Source: an uncultured Candidatus Nemicrothrix sp.
GTDB taxonomy: Bacteria; Actinomycetota; Acidimicrobiia; Acidimicrobiales; UBA8592
Length of the DNA stretch: 64,000 nt
Reading direction: 5' to 3'
Assembly: GCA_913046155.1 (NCBI GenBank)
Contig: CAJWRY010000002.1
Span: forward strand, 1-64,000
In this document: positions 8,986-17,199 of the stretch, one piece after another
How the letters are laid out: the number at the start of each line of letters is the position of its first letter
How positions within the stretch are numbered: position 1 is the stretch's first letter
Notes under the pieces: generated by a model
Told to the model about the DNA's origin: nothing
Seen by the model: the letters and a program-made list of their open reading frames with translations, nothing else
Databases searched by the model: none
Position numbers and translations under genes: made by a program

Positions 8986-9765
8986 ATGCGAATCGCCACA
9001 TGGAATGTTAACTCCTTGAAAGCGAGAATGCCGAGAGTGGTTGACTGGGTTAATAGATTTAATCCATCCGTTCTATGCATACAAGAAACGAAGATGGCTT
9101 CTGACGCGTTCCCACATTCCGTCTTCAAAGAGATGGGTTATGAAAGCGTGCACAATGGCGAAGGTAGGTGGAATGGCGTTGCGATCCTAAGCAACGTTGG
9201 CTTAGATGACGTATATTACGGCTTTGATGATGGCAAGCCAGAGGATCCTGACGCCCGAATTATTTGGGCAACTTGTAACGGCGTTCGAGTTGCCAGTGCA
9301 TATATTCCCAATGGGCGAGAAGTAGGGCATGACCACTACCATTACAAACTTGATTGGTTATCGAGATTGAGATCTCACCTCGAACTAAATAATAACCCAA
9401 GTGAAAACCTCGCCATTCTTGGCGATTTTAACGTCGCTCCAGAAGATCAAGATGTCTGGGATATCAATTCGTTCAAAGGAGCGACTCACGTAAGTGAGCC
9501 TGAGAGGGATGCTTTCTTTCAAATATTAGATTGGGGGCTCATTGACTCCCTTCGCTATCAAAACCCTGAAGAGGCAGGGGTCTATACATTTTGGGATTAT
9601 CGTCAGGGTAGCTTCTACAAGAAAATGGGAATGAGAATTGACTTTATATTGCCGACAATTGCAATGAATCAAAATTTAGAAACTATCGTTGTGGATAGAA
9701 ACGCGCGAAAAGGTGAAAAGCCTTCGGACCATGCGCCTGTTGTCGCTGACTTTTCTCTGGGTTAA
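8986..9765 (+). CDS. xthA: Exodeoxyribonuclease III / AP endonuclease
   Basis: A 259-residue exonuclease-endonuclease-phosphatase family enzyme. Visible motifs in order: WNVNSLKAR (Asn), IQETK (metal-binding Glu), GRWNGVAILS, GDFNVAP (Asp/Asn), RIDFIL and SDHAPV (catalytic Asp-His). It nicks DNA 5' to abasic sites and degrades 3' ends during base-excision repair. The ATG at 8986 has AAGGA 9 bp upstream and follows the HAD stop by 5 bp, so the two are probably cotranscribed. It is convergent with the APC permease, with only a 4-bp gap. Confidence 0.94.
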   Translation: MRIATWNVNSLKARMPRVVDWVNRFNPSVLCIQETKMASDAFPHSVFKEMGYESVHNGEGRWNGVAILSNVGLDDVYYGFDDGKPEDPDARIIWATCNGVRVASAYIPNGREVGHDHYHYKLDWLSRLRSHLELNNNPSENLAILGDFNVAPEDQDVWDINSFKGATHVSEPERDAFFQILDWGLIDSLRYQNPEEAGVYTFWDYRQGSFYKKMGMRIDFILPTIAMNQNLETIVVDRNARKGEKPSDHAPVVADFSLG

Positions 9766-9769
9766 TTCG

Positions 9770-11851
9770 TCAAACTGAATTAGCTAATTCATCAGACCCA
9801 GGAAGTTCGCCAATTGGCCCGATAATGGTCAGCTGATCGTCAGCATAGAGTTCCGTGTCAGGGTCAGCTCTGAGCACTCTTTCACCCCTCCGTATCGCTT
9901 CAATGTGGAGATCTTTATCCAAAGTTAGATCTTCTATTTTTTTGCCTATAAGAGAACGCATCGCTGTTTCAGGTAAGAGTGGATACTGGCCGATTTCTAA
10001 CCCAGGTAAAAGTCCATCTTTTACTTCCGCTTCGTGAGCAGCATCTAATGATACCGCAGACTTATTGTCATCTAAGTATCCTGCGAGCTCACCAGCTAAG
10101 CGAAGAGCACGGCCTGGTTTTTCTGTGGTTCCAGCAAGAAAAAATAAAGCATTCACGCGCTCATTTCGCCCTCCCCATTCGGCAGGTATTGTGATGCCAG
10201 CCTCACTTTTTACGATTACTAGATGATCATCCTCAGCGTCATCAAAGAACGCAACCGGTGTGGCTGTCGGGTGAGTTTGAGAAGGCTGTATCCAAAGCGA
10301 ACCTGTTTCTAGAAATTGTTCGTTGACCGTATCAGCATCAATTCCTATTCGATGACTTAAGACCTGTGAAGCGCGAGTCGCTGCTAGATCAATATCGCCA
10401 TCATTCGGAACATAGAGCACTGAAGCTCTCGCAATCAGACCAGCGTAATCATCCTCAGAGCGAAGCCCGTGGCTTTGCATAGCAGCAGAAATTTCTCGAT
10501 CAACACTAGTATCAGCTGCTCGACCTAACCGCTCGTAAATATGATGTATGGCGCCAGCTGTTTGCGTTGCTTTCTTCTTCCCTATGAAGTGATACCAAAT
10601 AAGCGTCACAAAAGTTGCAGCGCACACCAGAAGCAATGGGAAAGACCCAAGCTTTACAATTAGATATAAAGAGATACCGATACCAAGAATTTGAGTGAAA
10701 GGATAAAGAGGAGTTTTAAAGCCTGGGGCATATGAAGAGATCTTTGCAGACCTGAGCACGATTACAGCCAAATTTACAAGAGCTAATTTAACTAAAACGA
10801 AAGCGCTTGCAAGCTTGGCGATCGCTCCTGCTCCGAAGGCGATCACCACAAATGACATACCTGCCCCGGTTAGAATGATGCCCCAAATAGGTGTTCCAAA
10901 TCTGCTGAGCTCGAGAAATTTTGTACTCATGAGCCCATCGCGACTCATAGCCATGGGATAGCGTGCCGCTGCAAGAATTCCAGCATTAGCCGCCGAAGCG
11001 AAAGCAGCCAGTGCAGCTGCAATAACGAATCCTGCGCCGACTGCTGGCATGAAGTATTCGGCAGCAGTATGAAGGGGAGCTTGATCAACTATTAGATCAT
11101 CAGCAGGTACAACCGCAACTGCTACTAATACACCGACTGTATAAACTACAGTGCTCACAAATAAAGAAACGATTACTCCAAGAGGAATATTTTTTGAAGG
11201 GTCTTCAACCTCTTCTGCGATGCTGGCAACCTTTGTTAAACCTCCGTAGCTAACAAAAACAAGGCCGATAGCTGCAACAAATCCGCCCGACCCGCTTGTA
11301 AAGAAGGGGTCAAAATCACCCAGCCCACTATTAGTATCTGGGAGTCCAGCGATCATGTACCAACCCATAATGCCGAGTAGAAAAGCCACCATTCCCATCT
11401 GAAGGGAAGCACTAGTCTTTGAACCAACAATATTTAAGATAGTAAAGAAAGCTATCAAGCAGATCGCAGTGGGTTTTGCTGGCAAGTCAACGATTAAATT
11501 TAGATAAGCGCTCATCCCTACTAAAGCGAAAGCGTCCTTCATGACAAGAGACACCCATGTGGAGACTCCACTAAGGGTTCCTCCGGCAGGACCAAGTGCT
11601 CTTGCGAGAAAATAGTAGAGCCCGCCGGCTCGCGGCATCGCCGTAGACAACTCTGATACACTAAGCATTGCGGGTAAGGCTAGAAGGCCCGCGACTAAGT
11701 AGGCAAGAACAGCAGAAGGGCCAGCTTTATCAACCGCAAAGCTGGGAAGAAAGAACAAGCCTGCGCTAATTGTGCCACCAGTGCTTAGAACAAAGACGTG
11801 CCGAAGGCCTAAAGACCTTTGAAGATCTGAAGAAGAGTCCTTACCGGCCAT
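9770..11851 (-). CDS. APC-superfamily permease with EIIA-like and RCK_C C-terminal domains
   Basis: A 693-residue protein. The first ~430 residues form about 12 transmembrane segments of an amino acid-polyamine-cation transporter, including STGGTISAGLFFLPSFAVDK for substrate binding at the start of helix 1 and PRAGGLYYFLARALG. After a short linker, about 470-610 resembles a PTS EIIA type-2 domain in fold pattern, but no GxxxPH-type phosphorylation site is evident. The end, about 620-690, is a TrkA-C/RCK_C module (KKIEDLTLDKDLHIEAIRRG, ADDQLTIIGP), which often binds small ligands. The tail probably regulates transport. Substrate is unknown. The ATG at 11851 is preferred to a TTG at 11866. Confidence 0.8.
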   Translation of the reverse strand: MAGKDSSSDLQRSLGLRHVFVLSTGGTISAGLFFLPSFAVDKAGPSAVLAYLVAGLLALPAMLSVSELSTAMPRAGGLYYFLARALGPAGGTLSGVSTWVSLVMKDAFALVGMSAYLNLIVDLPAKPTAICLIAFFTILNIVGSKTSASLQMGMVAFLLGIMGWYMIAGLPDTNSGLGDFDPFFTSGSGGFVAAIGLVFVSYGGLTKVASIAEEVEDPSKNIPLGVIVSLFVSTVVYTVGVLVAVAVVPADDLIVDQAPLHTAAEYFMPAVGAGFVIAAALAAFASAANAGILAAARYPMAMSRDGLMSTKFLELSRFGTPIWGIILTGAGMSFVVIAFGAGAIAKLASAFVLVKLALVNLAVIVLRSAKISSYAPGFKTPLYPFTQILGIGISLYLIVKLGSFPLLLVCAATFVTLIWYHFIGKKKATQTAGAIHHIYERLGRAADTSVDREISAAMQSHGLRSEDDYAGLIARASVLYVPNDGDIDLAATRASQVLSHRIGIDADTVNEQFLETGSLWIQPSQTHPTATPVAFFDDAEDDHLVIVKSEAGITIPAEWGGRNERVNALFFLAGTTEKPGRALRLAGELAGYLDDNKSAVSLDAAHEAEVKDGLLPGLEIGQYPLLPETAMRSLIGKKIEDLTLDKDLHIEAIRRGERVLRADPDTELYADDQLTIIGPIGELPGSDELANSV

Positions 11852-11889
11852 GCGAAATCTTAGCAATTTAAGTGAGTTAACTGGGAATA

Positions 11890-13617
11890 TTAGGAAAAGA
11901 TTTCAATTATCTGTTCACCAAAGCGATCAATAACTACCGAACTGACCTGAGGTATCTTGTCTAAATCTTGTATGGATTTTGGTTTTATGGAGACAAGTGC
12001 CGCAATGGCATCATCTGAGAGCACAATCTCTGGTTTAGAGTCATTAGCTTTCGCAATGTTTCTCCGCATTGAATCCAATTTATCTGCACAACTTTTCTCC
12101 CTATCAGTTGTGTTACGTTGGTGATCCGTTATATTTCGAGAACTAAGGAAGGCCCGTATTCTCTGAGATAAGACCTTCGTATCACTGACGAATTTGAATG
12201 GAGTCGGGTCTAAGAGATTAGATAGTTCCTTGATATATGTTGAAGGTTTTCTGCTTCTTTTGCTTCCTAGGGAACGATTTCTAGCCCATGAAATATGAAG
12301 CTCTTCCTCAGCCCTCGTTAACCCAACAAAGAATAGGCGACGCTCTTCTCCTAAGGCTAACTCAGTATTGGCATGGGCAATAGGATGAAACCCTTCCTCA
12401 ACACCGCAGAGATGAACTATCTTCCACTCCAATCCCTTTGCTGCGTGAAGAGTAAGAATTTCGACCTCGTCGCCCCTACCTGCTCCAGCTCCGGATTCGC
12501 TATCAGATGCCACTCTAAATTTAATATCCTGATCTTTGAAAACCTCAGCAATTGGTGGTATCTGAGCATGGGTTCTGACCAATACTGCTTGGTCTCCAAG
12601 CGTGATATTGCCAATTGCGAGTTCTTTGACGAGACTGGCGACGCTACGAGCTTCTTCGTATTCATTGAGCTCTGCTCTGATAGTCGGTAATCGACCACTT
12701 TGCATTTTGGGGTTAAGACTCTCCATCGTCGGAAGAATAGAAGATGATAAGGCTAGTATTTCTGGGCTCGAACGGAAATTATCTTTCAATGTAATCGTTT
12801 GTGAATCAGGGAAATACTTCTCAAAATTATTTAGAAACCTAGAGTCAGCTCCATTCCACGAATAAATTGCTTGGCAAGGATCTCCTACAACTGTTAACGA
12901 GCTTGTGGGTCCTAACCAAGCTTGGAGTAGCGCAAATTGTAAAGGATTGACATCTTGAAATTCATCAACAAATAAATCTCTGAATTTCCAATGACGAGCC
13001 TCTGCATAATTTGGATCTTCGGCCAAGAACTCTATTGCAAGCTGAATTATGTCATCAAAATCAATGAAATTCTCTTTTCTTTTTAGCTCTGAGTACTTTC
13101 GAAAATACTCAGCCACCGAAGCGAAAGGGATAATATCTAACCGTCCGGCATTCCCAGCTTCCGAAATATAATCATCAGCTGAAATTCTTCTCGCAGTAGC
13201 CCAGCTAATTTCAGACAGAATAAAATTATGCTCCGTGTTATTGAAACTTTTCGGCAAGATACGCGAAAGGTAACGGCCTCGATTGCTAATTAAATCGGGT
13301 TCGTCTCTAATACCAAGATCCTTCCAGCGAGCTTTGACTTGCCTATAAGCGATTGAGTGAAACGTCCCAGTCTCCACTAATGAAGCTTCGCCCATCTGTC
13401 CCATTCTGCGTTTAATTTCATTGGCTGCTTTATTCGTAAAAGCGAGACAAAGTGAATGCTCAGGTTCTATTCGAATAGCATTTATTTGGTAAGCGATCCG
13501 GTGAGTCAGAACTCGAGTTTTCCCGGTGCCAGCTCCGGCAAGTATTCGCAAATGACGTGTATCAGAGCGAACAGCATCAAATTGGCTCTCAGTCATGTTT
13601 TTATCAAGAAACTCCAC
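11890..13617 (-). CDS. UvrD/PcrA-type superfamily 1 helicase with HRDC domain (UvrD2-like)
   Basis: A 575-residue 3'-5' helicase. Motif I is AGAGTGKTRVL (about 27-37), motif II LFVDEFQDVN, motif III VGDPCQAIYSWNGA, motif IV DNFRSSPEIL, motif V LTLHAAKGLEW and motif VI RRLFFVGLTRAEEEL. The last ~50 residues form an HRDC-like domain (LSDDAIAALVSIKPKSIQDL). Helicase plus HRDC is the architecture of actinobacterial UvrD2. The tetracysteine linker of mycobacterial UvrD2 is missing: only one Cys lies between helicase and HRDC. Start GTG 13617 or ATG 13596; neither has a clear ribosome-binding site. Confidence 0.82.
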   Translation of the reverse strand: MEFLDKNMTESQFDAVRSDTRHLRILAGAGTGKTRVLTHRIAYQINAIRIEPEHSLCLAFTNKAANEIKRRMGQMGEASLVETGTFHSIAYRQVKARWKDLGIRDEPDLISNRGRYLSRILPKSFNNTEHNFILSEISWATARRISADDYISEAGNAGRLDIIPFASVAEYFRKYSELKRKENFIDFDDIIQLAIEFLAEDPNYAEARHWKFRDLFVDEFQDVNPLQFALLQAWLGPTSSLTVVGDPCQAIYSWNGADSRFLNNFEKYFPDSQTITLKDNFRSSPEILALSSSILPTMESLNPKMQSGRLPTIRAELNEYEEARSVASLVKELAIGNITLGDQAVLVRTHAQIPPIAEVFKDQDIKFRVASDSESGAGAGRGDEVEILTLHAAKGLEWKIVHLCGVEEGFHPIAHANTELALGEERRLFFVGLTRAEEELHISWARNRSLGSKRSRKPSTYIKELSNLLDPTPFKFVSDTKVLSQRIRAFLSSRNITDHQRNTTDREKSCADKLDSMRRNIAKANDSKPEIVLSDDAIAALVSIKPKSIQDLDKIPQVSSVVIDRFGEQIIEIFS

Positions 13618-13698
13618 GAAATGAGACTATCGTGTATATCCACCAAGTATCTAGTGAAGAAGTTATTGAAAGAAAATAAAGTACTAAAGTGATACAGG

Positions 13699-14148
13699 AT
13701 GGGTTATAAAGCACTAGCGCTAAATGACAATGAAGAAGTGATGATTGAACTTCGCAAGCACGTCCTTGCGCTAGCCAGATCGCTTATTGGATTTTTAGCA
13801 CTATCTGGGCTTGTAATCTTTCTCTATTCAGTTACGGGTCAGTGGTGGCTTTTGCTCGTATGGTTTTGGTTTGCTCTAATTTTCTTCGCTAGGTATATAA
13901 ATTACAGGCAGGAAAGGTTTCTTATTACTACTCAGCGTGTTGTTTTTCGCCATGGGACCTTTGAAATAAGCACCTATGAAATTCCATTGACAAACGTCAC
14001 GGCAGTTATCTCACGTCAAGGTATTATAGGGCGACTCGCTGGGTATGGAACTTTGAGTATTGAGCACTCCGATAACAAGATGTCAGTCTATGAAATGCTT
14101 CCAAAGCCAGAGCTAATCAAAAGAGAACTATCTCAGCTCATGCAATAA
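13699..14148 (+). CDS. PH-domain (bPH2/YdbS-like) membrane protein
   Basis: A 149-residue protein with two adjacent hydrophobic segments (about 22-44 and 48-65). A C-terminal bacterial pleckstrin-homology domain follows, recognisable from RFLITTQRVVFRHGTFEIST, the PLTNVTAV strand and GTLSIEHSD. Proteins of this type sit in the cytoplasmic membrane; their role is not defined. Divergent from the UvrD2-like helicase, with an 81-bp gap that must hold both promoters. Confidence 0.75.
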   Translation: MGYKALALNDNEEVMIELRKHVLALARSLIGFLALSGLVIFLYSVTGQWWLLLVWFWFALIFFARYINYRQERFLITTQRVVFRHGTFEISTYEIPLTNVTAVISRQGIIGRLAGYGTLSIEHSDNKMSVYEMLPKPELIKRELSQLMQ

Positions 14149-14232
14149 GCTTTAATAAAAGTTAGCGGAAAGATCAGTTTGAAATAAGAATGACTTCAGT
14201 AAAGAATGTAAAAGAACTAATAGGAGGTTCTG

Positions 14233-15372
14233 GTGGGTCCACTATCAGGTAAACGTATCGTTGAGATAGCAGGGATAGGCCCAGGCCCATTTTGTGCCAT
14301 GCTATTGGCCGACCTAGGAGCGGAAATAGTCAGAGTTGACCGAGCATCAGCTGTCCCTGATATTATGCCCGATTCCCCTAACCTAGATCTTCTCAATAGA
14401 GGACGAAGATCTGTAGGCGTGAATCTCAAGACACCCGAGGGTATTGAGACTGTTCTCAAGTTAGTTCAGGAATCCGATGCGCTTATTGAAGGTTTTCGAC
14501 CCGGAGTAGCAGAGCGGCTAGGCATAGGCCCTGAAGAATGTTTAGCCAGAAACCCCAAATTGATATATGGAAGGATGACCGGTTGGGGACAGGAAGGAAC
14601 GTACTCTTCAATGGCAGGGCATGATATAAACTACATTGCGCTATCTGGAGTGCTGGGCATGATAGGCCGTGAGGGTGGAAAGCCCATCCCCCCAGTAAAC
14701 CTTGTAGGAGATTTTGGAGGAGGGGGAATGCTTCTTGCTCTTGGAATATGTGCCGCGTTAGTTGAAACAGCTAAGAGTGAAAAGGGTCAAATAATTGACG
14801 CAGCAATGACGGATGGTTCTGCACTTCTTTCTACGATGATGCACTCATTCAAAGCAATGGGGATGTGGGGAGATCGCGGAACAAACCTTCTTGACACAGG
14901 GGCACCTTTCTATGATGTTTTCGAGTGCGCTGACGGTGAATTCATATCATTAGGTTCAATTGAGCCCCAGTTCTACTCTGAACTTCTTCGGATAACAGAA
15001 ATTGACCAAAGCGAGAATCCCAAACAGATGGACAGAGCGGGATGGGCAGAAATGAAATCAAAGATAGGTGACGCAATCAAAGGGAAAACGAGATCGGAAT
15101 GGGAAGAATTGATGGAAGGAACAGATGTTTGCTTTGCGCCTGTTCTCTCAATGGATGAGGCTTATGAGCACCCTCATAACAAACAGAGGAACACATTCAT
15201 TGAAATTGCAGGGGTGATGCAGCCTGCGCCGGCACCCCGTTTTAGTAGAACGCCTGCGTCAGTGTCATCTCCTCCACCTCACGCAGGTCAACATACAGAG
15301 GAAGTTCTGGCAGGTTTAGGCCTGACAAAAGATGAAATATTGATGCTCAGAGAACAAAATATAATCAAATAA
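14233..15372 (+). CDS. Family III CoA-transferase (CaiB/BaiF), alpha-methylacyl-CoA racemase-like
   Basis: A 379-residue protein starting at GTG 14233, with AGGAGG six bases upstream, the clearest ribosome-binding site in this stretch. The N terminus GPLSGKRIVEIAGIGPGPFC and LLADLGAEIVRVDR are the family CoA-binding pattern. GHDINYIALSGVLGMIG contains the His-Asp pair used by alpha-methylacyl-CoA racemase, and LVGDFGGGGMLLALG follows. This favours racemization of 2-methylacyl-CoA over CoA transfer, and suggests branched-chain or sterol side-chain catabolism. The exact substrate is open. Confidence 0.85.
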   Translation: MGPLSGKRIVEIAGIGPGPFCAMLLADLGAEIVRVDRASAVPDIMPDSPNLDLLNRGRRSVGVNLKTPEGIETVLKLVQESDALIEGFRPGVAERLGIGPEECLARNPKLIYGRMTGWGQEGTYSSMAGHDINYIALSGVLGMIGREGGKPIPPVNLVGDFGGGGMLLALGICAALVETAKSEKGQIIDAAMTDGSALLSTMMHSFKAMGMWGDRGTNLLDTGAPFYDVFECADGEFISLGSIEPQFYSELLRITEIDQSENPKQMDRAGWAEMKSKIGDAIKGKTRSEWEELMEGTDVCFAPVLSMDEAYEHPHNKQRNTFIEIAGVMQPAPAPRFSRTPASVSSPPPHAGQHTEEVLAGLGLTKDEILMLREQNIIK

Positions 15373-15440
15373 TTTGGTCAGCTTAATTCTTTAATCACCT
15401 GAACTCCCCATAAGCCTCATGGAGCTGTCATCATTAAGAT

Positions 15441-15761
15441 ATGACAGTCATAAAAATAAATGCAATTACAGTTCCTGAAGGTATAGGTAGCGAAGTAGCA
15501 AGTAGATTTGCCGCCAGGGCAGGTGCAGTTGATGGCACCGAAGGATTTGAAGGTTTCGAGCTATGGGAACCTGAAGACGGAAGAAACCAGTGGTTGGTAG
15601 TTACGAGATGGCTTGATGATGCATCCTTTGAAAAGTGGCGATCGTCAGGACAAGCAGCTCATGCTCATAAGCCCAAAGAAGGAGTCACAGAAAAGCCTTT
15701 AAACCTATCAGCAGAGTTATGGCACTATTCAGTCTCTGTTGCTTCTCAAGAAAGCGATTGA
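15441..15761 (+). CDS. MhuD-like haem-degrading monooxygenase (ABM fold)
   Basis: A 106-residue antibiotic-biosynthesis-monooxygenase-fold protein. Key residues fall almost exactly where mycobacterial MhuD has them: N7 (VIKINAI), W66 (FEKWRSSG) and H74/H76 (AAHAHKP; MhuD uses H75). The central strands FEGFELWEP and QWLVVTRW fit the ferredoxin-like fold. MhuD and IsdG cleave haem to release iron. I infer the same here, though a generic ABM protein is possible. A four-helix membrane protein follows immediately. Confidence 0.75.
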   Translation: MTVIKINAITVPEGIGSEVASRFAARAGAVDGTEGFEGFELWEPEDGRNQWLVVTRWLDDASFEKWRSSGQAAHAHKPKEGVTEKPLNLSAELWHYSVSVASQESD

Positions 15762-15768
15762 GAAACTA

Positions 15769-16134
15769 GTGGGCTTGAGGGATCTGCATACTACAGTCGC
15801 TTTTTTGCTTATCTTTATGAATGCAATAGCAGGAGTTTGGGGAATCCTCCTTGACAGGGAAAGTATTAAATCAACACGATTTTTCTGGATAGCTATAGTG
15901 GCTGCTCAAATTATTGTCTTTGCGCAAGCAATTGTAGGAGTCGCACTACAGTCAAAAGAAGATATAGAACCAGATGATTTCCATTATCTATATGGATTTT
16001 CGATGATCATTGCTATCGCTATTCTATATGGCTACCGAAATACCATCGGAAACAAAAAATTCTTACTCTACGGATTAGGGAGTTTATTCATAATGGGGCT
16101 GGGGATCAGGGCTATGTTTCTAGGAACAACATAG
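15769..16134 (+). CDS. Small four-helix membrane protein, unknown function
   Basis: About 121 residues with four hydrophobic segments (TVAFLLIFMNAIAGVWGILL, FWIAIVAAQIIVFAQAIVG, FSMIIAIAILYGYR, LYGLGSLFIMGLGIRAM) and short charged loops. I do not recognise the family. The GTG at 15769 lies 7 bp after the stop of the MhuD-like gene, with a weak GAG upstream. A TTG at 15739 would overlap that gene by 23 bp. The tight spacing suggests co-expression. Confidence 0.65.
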   Translation: MGLRDLHTTVAFLLIFMNAIAGVWGILLDRESIKSTRFFWIAIVAAQIIVFAQAIVGVALQSKEDIEPDDFHYLYGFSMIIAIAILYGYRNTIGNKKFLLYGLGSLFIMGLGIRAMFLGTT

Positions 16135-16182
16135 AAATGTAAGATAGAGAATAATTATGAACAGTTGTTTTGGAGAGTTAGA

Positions 16183-17199
16183 TTGAGCAACTATGTCTTG
16201 GTGACTGGAGGCGCAGGGTATATCGGAAGTCATTCCGTACTGGCACTAATGGAAGCGGGTTATGACCCAATAGTGCTTGATGATTTTTCCAACTCATCGA
16301 AAGAGTCCATTAGCGGTATCAAAAAGATATATGGGGCCGGCCCTGTCGTCATTGAAGGTGATACTGGTAATTCATCGCTGCTAATGGATATTTTCTCAAG
16401 TTATGACGTAAATTCGGTGCTTCACTTTTCCGGACTTAAGTCGGTTGAAGAGTCAATGGCCGATCCGCTGAGATATTATTCTGAAAATGTTGGATCCTCT
16501 CTGTCTCTTCTGCGGACAATGCAAGAAGCCAACATTCAGACAATTATCTTCTCTTCGTCAGCAACTGTCTATGACCCTGAAAGCCAAGTACCTTACACAG
16601 AAAATTCACCTACTAATCCTATAAACCCCTACGGACATACCAAATTGTGTGTTGAGCAGATTCTTCATGGGCTTGCAAGTTCCAATCCAGAGTGGAAGGT
16701 AGGCATACTGCGCTATTTTAACCCTGTCGGAGCTCATCCATCTGGCCATATCGGAGAGGACCCAAAGCAAAAGCCCAATAATCTGATGCCATTAGTTATG
16801 CAAACTGCCGTAGGTCGGATGGAAAAACTCCTAATATATGGAGATGACTATGACACTCCAGATGGCACGTGCATCCGGGATTATATCCATGTCTTGGATT
16901 TGGCTAGAGGGCATCTATCAGCTTTAACGTATCTAGAAAGACATCAAGGGCTTCATATATGGAACTTAGGTACGGGGAAGGGAACTTCTGTCCAAGAGCT
17001 CATAGACAAGGCTAGAGAAGTTACTGGAGCTGTCATAAACACAGAAATTACGTTCAGGCGTCTTGGCGATAGTCCTGAAGCGGTCGCTGATCCAAAGAAA
17101 GCAAAAAGCGAGCTGTCTTGGCATCCAGAATACTCAATTGGGAATATGTGCGCTGATCACTGGAATTGGCAACGTCAAAATCCAGATGGGTATCAATAG
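16183..17199 (+). CDS. galE: UDP-glucose 4-epimerase
   Basis: A 338-residue extended short-chain dehydrogenase. NAD-binding motif VTGGAGYIGSHS is at the N terminus, FSSSATVY supplies the catalytic Ser, NPYGHTKL the catalytic Tyr-x-x-x-Lys, and RYFNPVGAHPSG and DYIHVLDLA are GalE hallmarks. It interconverts UDP-glucose and UDP-galactose for cell-surface polysaccharides. The TTG at 16183 is chosen because GGAGAG lies about 8 bp before it and the resulting length equals that of typical GalE. It overlaps the convergent oxidase gene by 7 bp. Confidence 0.93.
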   Translation: MSNYVLVTGGAGYIGSHSVLALMEAGYDPIVLDDFSNSSKESISGIKKIYGAGPVVIEGDTGNSSLLMDIFSSYDVNSVLHFSGLKSVEESMADPLRYYSENVGSSLSLLRTMQEANIQTIIFSSSATVYDPESQVPYTENSPTNPINPYGHTKLCVEQILHGLASSNPEWKVGILRYFNPVGAHPSGHIGEDPKQKPNNLMPLVMQTAVGRMEKLLIYGDDYDTPDGTCIRDYIHVLDLARGHLSALTYLERHQGLHIWNLGTGKGTSVQELIDKAREVTGAVINTEITFRRLGDSPEAVADPKKAKSELSWHPEYSIGNMCADHWNWQRQNPDGYQ

